Below, piece by piece: positions 44,904 through 55,132 of a stretch of DNA of 64,000 nt. This DNA is from VBAT01 sp036520835. GTDB taxonomy: Bacteria > Bacteroidota > Bacteroidia > Chitinophagales > Chitinophagaceae. Location: positions 10,700 to 74,699 of the forward strand of contig DATDIX010000081.1 in the NCBI GenBank assembly GCA_036520835.1. Direction: 5' to 3'. The position numbers were made by a program, and so were the translations under genes. The notes below the pieces were generated by a model. The model was not told the origin of the DNA, did no database searches, and saw only the letters and a program-made list of their open reading frames with translations. Numbering within the stretch: position 1 is the stretch's first letter; every line of letters starts with the position of its first letter.

Positions 44904-47729
44904 ATGCTCAAAAGAATTCTTCTGTCCTTCCTGGTATTATTTCCTGCCATAATAATACAGGCGCAGATCAAATGGCCGGCTGTAAACAAAACCACCAAAC
45001 CCTGGACTAGATGGTGGTGGGAAGGCAGCGCTGTGAATAAAAAAGATCTGACCTGGAACCTGGAGCAATACCAGAAAGCGGGATTAGGTGGTGTAGAGAT
45101 AACGCCGATCTATGGTGTGTATGGTTACGAAAAGCAGTTCATTGATTTTTTATCGCCGCAATGGATGCAGATGCTGGTGCATACATTAAATGAATCAAAG
45201 CGGCTTGGACTGGGAGTTGACCTGGCCAATGCTACCGGCTGGCCATTCGGCGGACCGTGGACAACAGAAGCAGATGCGAGTAAGGCCATTCACCATAAAA
45301 CCTATATGGTAAATGGAGGAGAACGTTTAAGCGAAGCCATAGAGTACAAATGGCCGGCATGGGTAAGAACAGCCAATAACAAGCCGGCGGATGCTGGTAT
45401 GATCGGGCGGCCTGTTTATACAAATAAAAATTTACAGGAGCTGGCGCTGGACCAGATGCAGTATGCAGGCAAGCTACCATTGAAGGCCCTGGTGGCTTAT
45501 TCAGAAGGACAGGCTATTGATCTTATAAAGAATGTCGATGAAAATGGTAAACTGGACTGGACGGCCCCGGCCGGCAAATGGACATTGTACGCATTGTTTG
45601 AAAACCTGCATGGAAAGATGGTGGAAAGAGCGGCCCCGGGTGGCGAAGGTTATGCTATTGATCATTTTTCGGCAACGGCTGCGAGAAACTATTTTAAAAA
45701 ATTTGATGAGGCATTCAAAGGATATGATCTTTCCTATCTCCGTGGTTTTTTCAATGATTCGTATGAAGTGGATGATGCAAGGGGACAGGCCAACTGGACA
45801 TCCGGCTTCTTTGATGAATTCAAAAAACGAAAAGGGTATGATATAAGGGAGCATTTGCCCGCATTGTTTGGAAAGGGTGAAGCGGATAAGAACCGCCGGG
45901 TGATCTATGACTATCGTTCGGTGATAGATGAATTGATACTGGATAATTTTACCAAAGAGTGGAAGAAATGGGGAGCCTCCAGGGGAAAGATATTGCGCAA
46001 TCAATCACATGGCTCGCCGGCCAATACATTAGACCTTTATAGCGTGGTGGATATTCCCGAAACAGAAGGCAATGATATACTACGTTTCAAGTTTGCTACA
46101 TCGGCTGCCAATGTCACCGGCAAGAAACTGGTTTCTTCCGAATCGGCTACATGGCTAAGTGAACATTTTTTTTCTTCATGGGGTGATGTGAAGAAGGCTA
46201 TAGATCTTTATTTTCTCGGTGGCGTGAATCATATCTTTTATCATGGGACTGAGTATTCACCCAAAGATGCACCCTGGCCGGGATGGTTATTTTATGCAGC
46301 GGTGCATTTTCAGCCCACCAACCCGCAATGGAAGGATTTCCCTGCGTTGAATACGTATATCACAAGGGTGCAAAGTTTTTTGCAACAGGGGAAACCGGAT
46401 AATGATGTGTTGCTGTATTACCCGCTGGCTGATCGTTATTCAGAACCCGCAACGGGAACTACTTTATTGCAACATTTTGATGGAATGGAAAGGAATTTTG
46501 AGAATACTGATTTTGAACACGTTTCTAAATGGATGGTGGATAAAGGGTATAGTTTTGATTTTTTTTCCGACAGGCAATTGCTAAACTTTACTGTGGTGGG
46601 GAATAAAATTATAAGTGGTGGAAATAGTTATAAAGCTATTTTGCTGCCGGCCAATAAGCTGATTCCCGGGAGGTCTTTTATGATACTATCAGGTCTTGCA
46701 AGAAAAGGAGCCACTATTCTTTTTTACAAAGACCTGCCCACTGGTACTCCCGGATACAGTGATATGAGAGGCGAGAGCATGAAATATTATTCGGCATTAA
46801 ATGCGGCCTCTTTTACAGAGGCAGGTAGCCTGAAAACAGCAGTAATAGGTAAGGGTAAATTCATTGTCAGCAATGATCTGGATGTTTTAATGGGTAACGC
46901 CAAAGCAAGAAAAGAAAGTTATGCCGAAAAAGGATTGTCTGTTCTCCGGAGAAAAAATGCGGATGGAACAGTTTATTTTATTAACAACAGGACTGACAAA
47001 GGGTTTAGTGACTGGATAGAATTAAGCGGGAACCCCGTTTCCGTGGCTTTGTTTGATGCCATGACCGGGAAAAGCGGGCTGGCAAAATGGAGAAAGAATG
47101 ATAAAGGCGGATTGGAAGTAATGATTCAGTTGCAGTCTTATGAATCCGTGATCATTCAATCATACAATTCGAAAAAGACCGGGGCTGCCTATCCATACGC
47201 AGAAGTGGCCGGCCAATCACAGGAAATAAAAGGAGACTGGACTCTTGAATTTATAGATGGTGGCCCTTCGCTTCCTTCAAGAGCAACCATCAGTAAATTA
47301 GGCTCATGGACGGACCTCGACAACGAGGAAGTCTATAATTTTTCCGGGACCGGGAAGTACTCCATTTCATTTACAACGCCAGCCGGTACTGCCGGTTCAT
47401 GGATACTGGATCTTGGAAAAGTGAATGAAACAGCCGAAGTAATATTAAATGGTAAAAAGGTGGCAACACTTATCGGGCCGGTATTTCAATGTGTGATACC
47501 GGCTTCTGCGTTGCAGCCAAACAACAGGCTGGAAATAGTAGTCGCCAACCTGATGATCAACCGGATTGCCTATATGGACCGCAATAACATTCCGTGGAAG
47601 ATATTTTACAATACCAATATGCCGGCCAGGCGAAGAGAGAATGTAAAGAATGGTTTGTTTGATGCATCCGGGTTGAAGCCTTTTCCGTCCGGGTTATCGG
47701 GGCCTGTCACCTTAACACCGGTCAAGTAA
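44904..47729 (+). CDS. GH106 alpha-L-rhamnosidase
   Basis: A 941-residue enzyme from ATG 44904 (an in-frame TTG at 44895 is less likely). Signal peptide to about IQAQ. It begins with the GH106 hallmark KPWTRWWWEGSAVNK and the TIM-barrel segments GGVEITPIYGVYGYE and LGVDLANATGWPFGGPW, which line the active site, followed by large C-terminal beta domains (jelly-roll region near 800-930 with LNGKKVATLIGPVFQC). GH106 enzymes remove alpha-L-rhamnose from rhamnogalacturonan side chains or backbone ends. It is flanked by GH127 and a GH43-like gene with spacers of 12 and 3 bp, so these enzymes are certainly cotranscribed. Confidence 0.9.
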   Translation: MLKRILLSFLVLFPAIIIQAQIKWPAVNKTTKPWTRWWWEGSAVNKKDLTWNLEQYQKAGLGGVEITPIYGVYGYEKQFIDFLSPQWMQMLVHTLNESKRLGLGVDLANATGWPFGGPWTTEADASKAIHHKTYMVNGGERLSEAIEYKWPAWVRTANNKPADAGMIGRPVYTNKNLQELALDQMQYAGKLPLKALVAYSEGQAIDLIKNVDENGKLDWTAPAGKWTLYALFENLHGKMVERAAPGGEGYAIDHFSATAARNYFKKFDEAFKGYDLSYLRGFFNDSYEVDDARGQANWTSGFFDEFKKRKGYDIREHLPALFGKGEADKNRRVIYDYRSVIDELILDNFTKEWKKWGASRGKILRNQSHGSPANTLDLYSVVDIPETEGNDILRFKFATSAANVTGKKLVSSESATWLSEHFFSSWGDVKKAIDLYFLGGVNHIFYHGTEYSPKDAPWPGWLFYAAVHFQPTNPQWKDFPALNTYITRVQSFLQQGKPDNDVLLYYPLADRYSEPATGTTLLQHFDGMERNFENTDFEHVSKWMVDKGYSFDFFSDRQLLNFTVVGNKIISGGNSYKAILLPANKLIPGRSFMILSGLARKGATILFYKDLPTGTPGYSDMRGESMKYYSALNAASFTEAGSLKTAVIGKGKFIVSNDLDVLMGNAKARKESYAEKGLSVLRRKNADGTVYFINNRTDKGFSDWIELSGNPVSVALFDAMTGKSGLAKWRKNDKGGLEVMIQLQSYESVIIQSYNSKKTGAAYPYAEVAGQSQEIKGDWTLEFIDGGPSLPSRATISKLGSWTDLDNEEVYNFSGTGKYSISFTTPAGTAGSWILDLGKVNETAEVILNGKKVATLIGPVFQCVIPASALQPNNRLEIVVANLMINRIAYMDRNNIPWKIFYNTNMPARRRENVKNGLFDASGLKPFPSGLSGPVTLTPVK

Positions 47730-47732
47730 CAC

Positions 47733-48725
47733 ATGAAAGCAACCTGCCTGTTTCTTTTCTTTTTTTGGGCAATGGCCTTTGGCGCCCATGCGCAGGGGAA
47801 AGCTGTTCCCAAACCTTTGTATGATGATCCTGTTTATCACGGTGCCGCTGACCCGGTGATCATCTATAATAAACAAAAGAAAAAATGGTGGATGCTTTAT
47901 ACTAACCGTCGGGCTTCTATCAATGATTCAACCGTGCAATGGGTACACGGCACAAGGATCGGTATTGCGGAAAGTAAGGATGGCAGAACATGGAAATATG
48001 TTGATACTTGTAATATCAATTATCGTCCTGATGAAGGCTATACACACTGGGCGCCTGATGTGACCGAACATAAAGGTGTTTATCACATGTACCTGACCTA
48101 CGTGCCGGGAACATTTAAGGACTGGAACCACCCCCGTGTCATCGTCCATCTCACCAGTAAGGATCTCTGGAAATGGGAATACCAATCAACCTTAAAACTG
48201 GTGAATGAAAAAGTGATTGACGCATCTGTGTATAAAGTAAATGATACAACCTGGCGGATGTGGTATAATAATGAACGGGATGGTAAAAGTATCTGGTATG
48301 CCGATAGTAAAGACCTGTACAACTGGACAGATAAAGGAAAAGCCATTGCAGAAAGGGGAGAAGGGCCTAAAACTTTTTTTTGGCAGAACAAATATTTTAT
48401 GATTGTAGATGCATGGAAGGGAATGGAAGTTTATTCAAGCGATGATTTATTGAAATGGACGAAGCAGCCGTCAAGGATATTAGAAGAACCTGGTAAGGGA
48501 AAGGATGATCAGGCCATCGGCGGGCACTGTGATGTGGTTGTTAATGGCGATAAAGTTTATGTTTTTTATTTTACACATCCCGGCAGAAGAAAGGATAAGC
48601 CTGCTTCAAGAGGCTCTTTTGATGATAAACGTAGTGTCATCCAATTGGCGGAGTTGCATTATATAAATGGTGAGATCACCTGTGACAGGGATGCGCCTGT
48701 CATGATCAGTCTAAAGCATAAATAA
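47733..48725 (+). CDS. GH43-like five-bladed propeller glycoside hydrolase
   Basis: A 330-residue secreted enzyme with a signal peptide to about AHAQ. Three acidic residues match the GH43/GH32-type triad: D40 (GAADPVIIYN, base), D163 (VIDASVYK, modulator) and E210 (RGEGPKTFFW, acid). The propeller blades are recognisable as repeated WWMLYTN, YHMYLTY, WRMWYNN and FMIVDAW segments. GH43 enzymes remove arabinofuranose, xylose or galactose. The sequence does not allow a subfamily to be named. It starts 3 bp after the GH106 gene. Confidence 0.78.
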   Translation: MKATCLFLFFFWAMAFGAHAQGKAVPKPLYDDPVYHGAADPVIIYNKQKKKWWMLYTNRRASINDSTVQWVHGTRIGIAESKDGRTWKYVDTCNINYRPDEGYTHWAPDVTEHKGVYHMYLTYVPGTFKDWNHPRVIVHLTSKDLWKWEYQSTLKLVNEKVIDASVYKVNDTTWRMWYNNERDGKSIWYADSKDLYNWTDKGKAIAERGEGPKTFFWQNKYFMIVDAWKGMEVYSSDDLLKWTKQPSRILEEPGKGKDDQAIGGHCDVVVNGDKVYVFYFTHPGRRKDKPASRGSFDDKRSVIQLAELHYINGEITCDRDAPVMISLKHK

Positions 48726-48733
48726 AACAGCGT

Positions 48734-51595
48734 ATGAAAATAGTTCAATATGGCGCAGGTCTTTTTATTCTCCTGGCCTGTTTTAATTCTTTCTCGCAGC
48801 AAAAGCAAATTCAATACTTGTCCGGCACAGATGCTACCCATACGGTGAAATGGGATTTCTATTGTACGGCCGGCCGCAACAGCGGCGCCTGGGGAAAGAT
48901 AGAAGTACCATCCTGCTGGGAGCAACAGGGCTATGGTAATTATAATTATGGCCGTGATTATAGAACGAACGGTAAGAATGCACGGTTTTATGATGAGAAA
49001 GGGATGTATAAATACCAGTTTAAGGTTCCTGCATCATGGAAAGGAAAGAACATAAATATTGTTTTTGAGGGCAGCATGACGGATACGGAAGTAAAGATCA
49101 ATGGTAAATCCGCAGGAACCATTCACCAGGGAGCTTTTTATCGTTTTAAGTATGATGTTTCATCGCTTTTGGTTTTTGATAAACCTAATACACTGGAAGT
49201 GACGGTAAGCAAGATGAGTGCCGATGCCAGTGTAAACAATGCGGAACGGCTGGCCGATTACTGGGTATTTGGCGGCATATTCCGCCCTGTGTTTTTAGAA
49301 GCAACGCCAAAGCAGTATATAGATTACGTGGGCATAGATGCAAAGGCGGATGGAAAATTTGCCATGCAGGTATGGCCAAAGGGATTAACCCAAAATTCCT
49401 TTGTAGTAACTACCATCACTGACGTAAATAAAAAAACAGTATCAACTGTAAAAACCCCTGTTTCAAAATCAGGTGAGAATATTATTGTCAATGCACAGGT
49501 TCAAAATATAAAGCAATGGACTTCTGAAACGCCCAGCCTCTATAATGCAAATGTGGTTTTACAAGATGCTTCCGGAAAAAAGCTGTACGAACTCAATGAA
49601 AAATTCGGTTTCAGGACAATTGAAATAAAATACGGGCAGGGAATTTATATTAACGGCACACAGGTAAAATTCAAAGGGGTGAACCGTCATTGTTTCTGGC
49701 CGGAGACAGCAAGGTCTTTATCAAAGGAAAATGAATTACAGGATGCCTTGCTGTTGAAGGAAATGAACATGAATGCAGTTCGTTGTAGTCACTATCCTCC
49801 GGATAAATACTTTTTACAAGTCTGTGATTCGCTGGGTATTTATGTATTGGATGAACTGGCAGGATGGCAAAAGTTTTACAGCACTAAAGCCGGTGAACCA
49901 TTGGTAAAAGAAATGGTATTGCGTGATATGAACCATCCATCCATTATTTTTTGGAGTAATGGTAACGAGGGCGGGCATAATAAGGAGCTGGATGATGATT
50001 ATGGTCTTTATGACTTTTCAAAACGACCTGTTATCCATTGTCATCACCGGCCGGGCAACCAGTTCAATGGTATTGATTGCAACCACTATGAAGATTATTA
50101 CAGTACTCAGAGGATATTAAATGATTCGTTGATCTACATGCCAACTGAAATGTTACATGCACAGGATGATGGCGGCGGCGGTGCCGCCATGGAAGATTTC
50201 TGGGAGCTTCACTGGAAATCACAAAAGTCAGGCGGCGTTTTTATATGGGCCATGGTGGACGAAGCTGTGGTACGTACTGACCTGAACGGTGCATTGGATG
50301 CAAATGGTTTGAATGCAAATGATGGTATTCTTGGCCCTCACAGGCAAAAGGAAGGAAGCTTTTATGCGCTTAGGGAAATATTTTCTCCTGTCAAATTGAA
50401 TTTGCCTGTTCAGCTACCGGCTGATTTTAACGGAAAAATTGAGTTGGAGAACCGTTTTCATTTTCTGAACACCACGCAGTGCACTTTTTATTGGGCCTTG
50501 GTTGATTTCAGTAAGCCCTTTGACCGTTTTGACGGCTATGTAGTAAAACAAAAGGGAACGATCTCTGCCGCATCTGTTGATCCCACTAAGCAAGGTGTTT
50601 TGCAATTAAGCCTGCCGGCTGATTTTAAAAATTACGATGCTTTGGTGATTGTTGCGAGGGATAATTTTGGGAAAGAAATATATAAGTGGACCACGGTAAT
50701 AAAAGATAACAAAGAGATGATCAAAGATCTTGTCACAGCAAAAAATGATTCAACATCGGTAAAGGAGAATGACAGCACTTATATTCTTTCCGGTGGTGAA
50801 ATAAACGTAACATTGGATAAAAAAACAGGTAACCTGGTAACCACCCGCAACACTTCCAGTGATTATATTCTTTCTTTTAATAACGGACCTGTTTTGGTAA
50901 AAGGCAATGCAGCTCTCACCGGGAGCAAAGCTTACAAAGAAGGCAATGAACAGGTAGTAGAGTTTTCTTATAGTGGTAATATGAAATATGCGAAATGGAA
51001 GATCAATGCCAGTGGATGGACGGCATTGGAATATGAGTATAGCGTGGAAGGAGACCAGCCGTTCACAGGCATTAGTTTTAATTACCCGGAGAATTATGTT
51101 TTATCCAGCCGCTGGCTCGGCAAAGGGCCATCCCGGCAATGGAAAAACCGCTTGAAGGGAACCGAAATAAATGTGTGGCAGAATATTTATAATAATTCGC
51201 ATACAGGTTATTCACCCATTGTTTATCCTGAGTTCAAAGGTTATTATGGCGAAGTGTCATGGATGGAACTAAGTACGGTACAGGGCAAGTTATATATTGC
51301 AAGCCCCGATCCCGGTTTGTTTGTGCGCCTTTTTGATTTTTATGCATTGAGTGATGCTGTTAAACCGCATCCGGAAGTTCCATTAGGCAATATTTCATTT
51401 TTAGATTGTATTCCGCCGATCGGTACTAAACTGGCGCTGGGTCTTACTACTAATACAAGAGTGTATGGCCCGCAAAGTGAATTGAACCATGTAAGCGGCA
51501 GCAAGAAACGGACTTTGTATTTTTATTTTGGTTTGCCAAAGACGACGGATAGTAAGGAGCAGTATAGCAGACCGGCGGTGGATAATGTCTTCTGA
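48734..51595 (+). CDS. GH2-family beta-glycosidase
   Basis: A 953-residue GH2 enzyme with a signal peptide to about FSQQ. Order: N-terminal jelly roll (about 30-190, VEVPSCWEQQGYGNYNYG-like core), immunoglobulin-like domain, TIM barrel and long C-terminal beta domains. The acid/base is E412 in SNGNEGGHN and the nucleophile E472 in PTEMLHAQ, which aligns with CEYAHAM of LacZ. The acid/base motif is NGNEGG rather than LGNES. GH2 enzymes release beta-linked galactose, glucuronate or alpha-L-arabinopyranose. The pectin-like setting favours a galactose, arabinopyranose or glucuronate side chain, but the substrate is unassigned. Confidence 0.85.
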   Translation: MKIVQYGAGLFILLACFNSFSQQKQIQYLSGTDATHTVKWDFYCTAGRNSGAWGKIEVPSCWEQQGYGNYNYGRDYRTNGKNARFYDEKGMYKYQFKVPASWKGKNINIVFEGSMTDTEVKINGKSAGTIHQGAFYRFKYDVSSLLVFDKPNTLEVTVSKMSADASVNNAERLADYWVFGGIFRPVFLEATPKQYIDYVGIDAKADGKFAMQVWPKGLTQNSFVVTTITDVNKKTVSTVKTPVSKSGENIIVNAQVQNIKQWTSETPSLYNANVVLQDASGKKLYELNEKFGFRTIEIKYGQGIYINGTQVKFKGVNRHCFWPETARSLSKENELQDALLLKEMNMNAVRCSHYPPDKYFLQVCDSLGIYVLDELAGWQKFYSTKAGEPLVKEMVLRDMNHPSIIFWSNGNEGGHNKELDDDYGLYDFSKRPVIHCHHRPGNQFNGIDCNHYEDYYSTQRILNDSLIYMPTEMLHAQDDGGGGAAMEDFWELHWKSQKSGGVFIWAMVDEAVVRTDLNGALDANGLNANDGILGPHRQKEGSFYALREIFSPVKLNLPVQLPADFNGKIELENRFHFLNTTQCTFYWALVDFSKPFDRFDGYVVKQKGTISAASVDPTKQGVLQLSLPADFKNYDALVIVARDNFGKEIYKWTTVIKDNKEMIKDLVTAKNDSTSVKENDSTYILSGGEINVTLDKKTGNLVTTRNTSSDYILSFNNGPVLVKGNAALTGSKAYKEGNEQVVEFSYSGNMKYAKWKINASGWTALEYEYSVEGDQPFTGISFNYPENYVLSSRWLGKGPSRQWKNRLKGTEINVWQNIYNNSHTGYSPIVYPEFKGYYGEVSWMELSTVQGKLYIASPDPGLFVRLFDFYALSDAVKPHPEVPLGNISFLDCIPPIGTKLALGLTTNTRVYGPQSELNHVSGSKKRTLYFYFGLPKTTDSKEQYSRPAVDNVF

Positions 51596-51647
51596 GAATG
51601 ATGAATTAAGAATTATGAATTATGAATGAGCCGTTGACAGGTTTAAA

Positions 51648-54600
51648 ATGAAAGCGACATTACTAATAGGATTATGTTTTTGTGTGATGTTCACCCATGC
51701 ACAATCATCCGGGGATACAGCATGGTGGCATGGCAAAGAAAGAACTATTCGTTATCGTCCGCAGGGAACAGATTTTGTGACAGAGAATGGCAAAAGAAGA
51801 TTTGTAAGGGCTTTATATGGCACCAATACCGCCTTTCGTGTGGAAGCTGGCGACCTGCCTGAGTTTGCTTTATATATGCCGGGTATGGGTGGCAATTTAC
51901 AATTTGGAATTATCGCAGGGGATAAAAATAAATGGCTGATTGATGCACAGAAGGTAAAAGCTGTTTACAGGCCGGGCAGTATGTTGTATGAAATTGAGGA
52001 TGCTTTGCTGGGCAATGGTAAACTGTTTATTGCCGTCCTGGCCCTTAGCAATGCTGAGGGAATGGTGCTGAAAATGAGATCAGAAAATATTGCAGATAAT
52101 GTACAACTGGTTTGGGTATATGGCGGGGCATCAGGGAAAAAATTTTCAAGAGATGGCGATATAGGCGCCGACCCGGAATCTTCTTTTTATTTAAAGGCTG
52201 AAAACTGTGTTGACAACCGTTACCAATTGTCCAATGAAAAGTTTATTCTTACTTATGGCACCGGCAAAGTGCTGACTGAAGAAGAGCGATATGAAATACA
52301 AACAAAATCAGAAAGCCAACTGGCCGGCGAAATACCAAAGGATGCCAAAAGAATAACCGGTTTCTATCCACCGGCTTCTTCAGCCAGGCTGATGGATGCT
52401 TCCGATTTGGAGAAAGCATTCAGCGCCGGTGATACGGCTAAAAAGGATTTTTGTATAACCGGTAAACTTATATTAAAAAATACAGAAGACTATTTTCTTT
52501 TGCATAACACGATCACTCCTGTTTCCAAAAGTCCTAGAGAAGAATTTAATGATGCTGAATTGGCAAGACAAAAACTTGCTGAACGTATCCAGGTAAAAAC
52601 CCCCGATAAATATTTGAATACGCTGGGTGGAGCATTGTCTGTAGCAGCAGATGCAATCTGGGAAGAACCTACTTATATGCATGGCGCTGTTGCATGGCGT
52701 ATGCGCTTGCCCGGTTGGCGTGGGGCTTACGTGGCGGACCCGCTGGGCTGGCACGACAGGGCAAGGACACATTTTGATGCCTATGCAAAATCACAGTTAA
52801 CAACACCCGCAACAAGCGGTGTCGTGATGGATACGGCATTAAATCTTGCGAGACATATCGAGAAAGTCGGGACACAGCTATTCAGTGATGGATATATCAC
52901 CCGAAACCCAAACGGGTATGTCGGGGCGCATCACTATGATATGAACCTGGGTTTTATTGACCAGTTGATTAATCATTTTAATTATACAGGCGATACAGCG
53001 TATGTAAAAAAAATGTGGCCATTATTAAAAAGACATCTTGCCTGGGAAAAGAAAAATTTCGATGCGGACGGCGATGGTTTATATGATGCGTACGCAGCGA
53101 TATGGGCGAGCGATGCGATGCAATACAGTGGCGGAGGAGTTACACATTCCAGTGCATATAATTACCGTGCCTTTAAAGAAGCGGCCCGGCTTGCAAAACT
53201 GGTTGGTGAAGATGGCAGCCCGTATGAAAAAGAAGCCGGTATAATTCTGAATGCCATCAATAAAAATTTATGGATGGCTGATAAAGGATGGTATGCTGAG
53301 TACAAAGATTTGCTGGGAAATAAATTATTGCATCCTGCTGCAGGTTTGTGGACCATTTACCATGCAATAGACAGTAAGGTGCCCGATGCATTTAAAGCTT
53401 ACCAGAGTCTGCGGTATATTGACCAGTATATCCCGCATATACCGGTGCGGGCAAAAGGGTGGGATGAAAAAGATCTATACCTGCTAAGTGAAACCAACTG
53501 GCAGCCTTATACCTGGAGTTTGAATAATGTGGTGTTTGCAGAGAACCTGCATACGGCATTGGCTTACTGGCAGGGTAACAGAAGTGAAGAGGCGTTCAAA
53601 CTCTGGCGCAGCACTATTTTAGAAACTATGTATTTGAGTGCAGGCCCGGGAAATTTTCAGCAATTAAGTTTCTATGATGCCATAAGGGGCGAATTGTACA
53701 GGGATTTTGCAGATGGGCTGGGAATGACAGCAAGAACCCTGGTGGAAGGTTTATTCGGTATTCAGCCTGATGCATTGAATAAACGACTGGTGATAAAGCC
53801 GGGTTTCCCGGAAGCATGGGACAATGCGGCCATACAAACACCGGATATCAGTTTTGATTTTGCGAGAACAGGCGACAAAGAAGTTTATACTATCAAACAG
53901 AATACTTACCGGCGTCTCAATTTGCAGGTAATCATTCCTGCACTGAAAGAGAATGTTGCTGAAGTACTGGCAAATGGTAAGCCTGTTAAATGGAAAGCTA
54001 TTTCAAATATGGTAGGAAAACCAGCAATTGAAATTGTTTTGCCGGTGCAGGACAATTATAAGATCACTATTGCATGGAAGGGAAACAAGCTTGGCCAGGT
54101 TTTTTATCGTAAGGAGCTTTATAATTTCGAAACCTTTGTTGCCGACTCCAAAATCTTATCTGGTTTCGAATTATATGACCCCCAAAAAGTACTTACAAAA
54201 GTATCAGTGGGGAAAAATTTTCTTTCAGGAAAGTTTAATCAACGGGGAGGGCATAAAACCCTTTTTATAAAAACAAAGCAAGGGGCATTTGCCTGGTGGC
54301 AGCCGGTTAATATTTATATTATCGAACAATATCCTGCAGTTGCAACGAAGCTTATAAATGAAAAAAATGTTTTTGAAAAGATTGACCTGGCCTCATCCTT
54401 CAACGATCCGGTTACAAAAATTTTTAAAAACAAATACCTCTCGCCAAGACCGGTATCTCCGACATTGCAATTACCGGTGCAGGGCATTGGCAACTGGGCT
54501 TATCATTCTGTGCAGGTAAATATTTCCGACAGTGGCTTAAGATCAATAGCAGGGGCTAAAAATGAGATCAGCACTTCAACCGGTATTCCTTTTCAAACTC

Positions 54601-55091
54601 CCGGCACTGCCGGTTCAAAAAATATCGTGTTTACATCCATGTGGGATAATTATCCTGATTCTGTAATTATCCCGGTAAAAGGTAATGCATCAAATGTTTA
54701 CCTTCTCATGGCCGGTAGCACTAATCCTATGCAAAGCAGGGTGGTGAACGGGGAAATTACTATTAACTATACGGATGGCACCTCAGATAAGCTGGAGCTG
54801 AAAAACCCCGAAAACTGGTGGCCCATCGAGCAGGATTATTTTGTAGATGGCTTTGCCTTTACTACGGAAGCACCTAAGCCCATCCGCATTGCTTTAAAAA
54901 CCGGGAAAGAAATTCAGCCGGACTATAAGTATACATCCATCCGGGGATTTTCTAATTTCGGAATTGATGGCGGAGCTGCAACAGTACTTGATATGCCGCT
55001 TGATAATAGGAAACAACTAAAAAACCTTGTGTTGAGAGCCGTAGCCAATGATGTTGTCGTTGGTTTGATGGCAGTAACACTGGTTAGATAA
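51648..55091 (+). CDS. Large six-hairpin glycosidase-like protein (DUF4450-like), family unassigned
   Basis: A 1147-residue secreted protein with a signal peptide to about THAQ. An N-terminal beta domain (20-300) precedes an (alpha/alpha)6-type region (about 320-730) with VADPLGWHDRARTHFDAYAKS, GAHHYDMNLGFIDQLINHF and LSETNWQPYTWSLNNVVFAE. C-terminal beta domains (740-1147) include WKAISNMVGKP and a final blade-like region. The layout resembles the DUF4450-containing six-hairpin proteins of Bacteroidota PULs. I cannot identify the catalytic pair or the substrate. The acidic ETNWQPYTW and DADGDGLYDAY segments are candidate active-site or Ca-binding sites. Its size and place among exo-enzymes suggest a glycosidase on a complex side chain. 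Confidence 0.65.
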   Translation: MKATLLIGLCFCVMFTHAQSSGDTAWWHGKERTIRYRPQGTDFVTENGKRRFVRALYGTNTAFRVEAGDLPEFALYMPGMGGNLQFGIIAGDKNKWLIDAQKVKAVYRPGSMLYEIEDALLGNGKLFIAVLALSNAEGMVLKMRSENIADNVQLVWVYGGASGKKFSRDGDIGADPESSFYLKAENCVDNRYQLSNEKFILTYGTGKVLTEEERYEIQTKSESQLAGEIPKDAKRITGFYPPASSARLMDASDLEKAFSAGDTAKKDFCITGKLILKNTEDYFLLHNTITPVSKSPREEFNDAELARQKLAERIQVKTPDKYLNTLGGALSVAADAIWEEPTYMHGAVAWRMRLPGWRGAYVADPLGWHDRARTHFDAYAKSQLTTPATSGVVMDTALNLARHIEKVGTQLFSDGYITRNPNGYVGAHHYDMNLGFIDQLINHFNYTGDTAYVKKMWPLLKRHLAWEKKNFDADGDGLYDAYAAIWASDAMQYSGGGVTHSSAYNYRAFKEAARLAKLVGEDGSPYEKEAGIILNAINKNLWMADKGWYAEYKDLLGNKLLHPAAGLWTIYHAIDSKVPDAFKAYQSLRYIDQYIPHIPVRAKGWDEKDLYLLSETNWQPYTWSLNNVVFAENLHTALAYWQGNRSEEAFKLWRSTILETMYLSAGPGNFQQLSFYDAIRGELYRDFADGLGMTARTLVEGLFGIQPDALNKRLVIKPGFPEAWDNAAIQTPDISFDFARTGDKEVYTIKQNTYRRLNLQVIIPALKENVAEVLANGKPVKWKAISNMVGKPAIEIVLPVQDNYKITIAWKGNKLGQVFYRKELYNFETFVADSKILSGFELYDPQKVLTKVSVGKNFLSGKFNQRGGHKTLFIKTKQGAFAWWQPVNIYIIEQYPAVATKLINEKNVFEKIDLASSFNDPVTKIFKNKYLSPRPVSPTLQLPVQGIGNWAYHSVQVNISDSGLRSIAGAKNEISTSTGIPFQTPGTAGSKNIVFTSMWDNYPDSVIIPVKGNASNVYLLMAGSTNPMQSRVVNGEITINYTDGTSDKLELKNPENWWPIEQDYFVDGFAFTTEAPKPIRIALKTGKEIQPDYKYTSIRGFSNFGIDGGAATVLDMPLDNRKQLKNLVLRAVANDVVVGLMAVTLVR

Positions 55092-55132
55092 CCGGTGTAT
55101 TTCTTTTGAGCCGGAAAGCTTTAATTTGTAGT

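Noticed and set aside
51595..51647. GAATTATGAATTATGAAT tract as a CRISPR or tandem regulatory array
   Set aside because: Too short and without spacers; a low-complexity intergenic tract.
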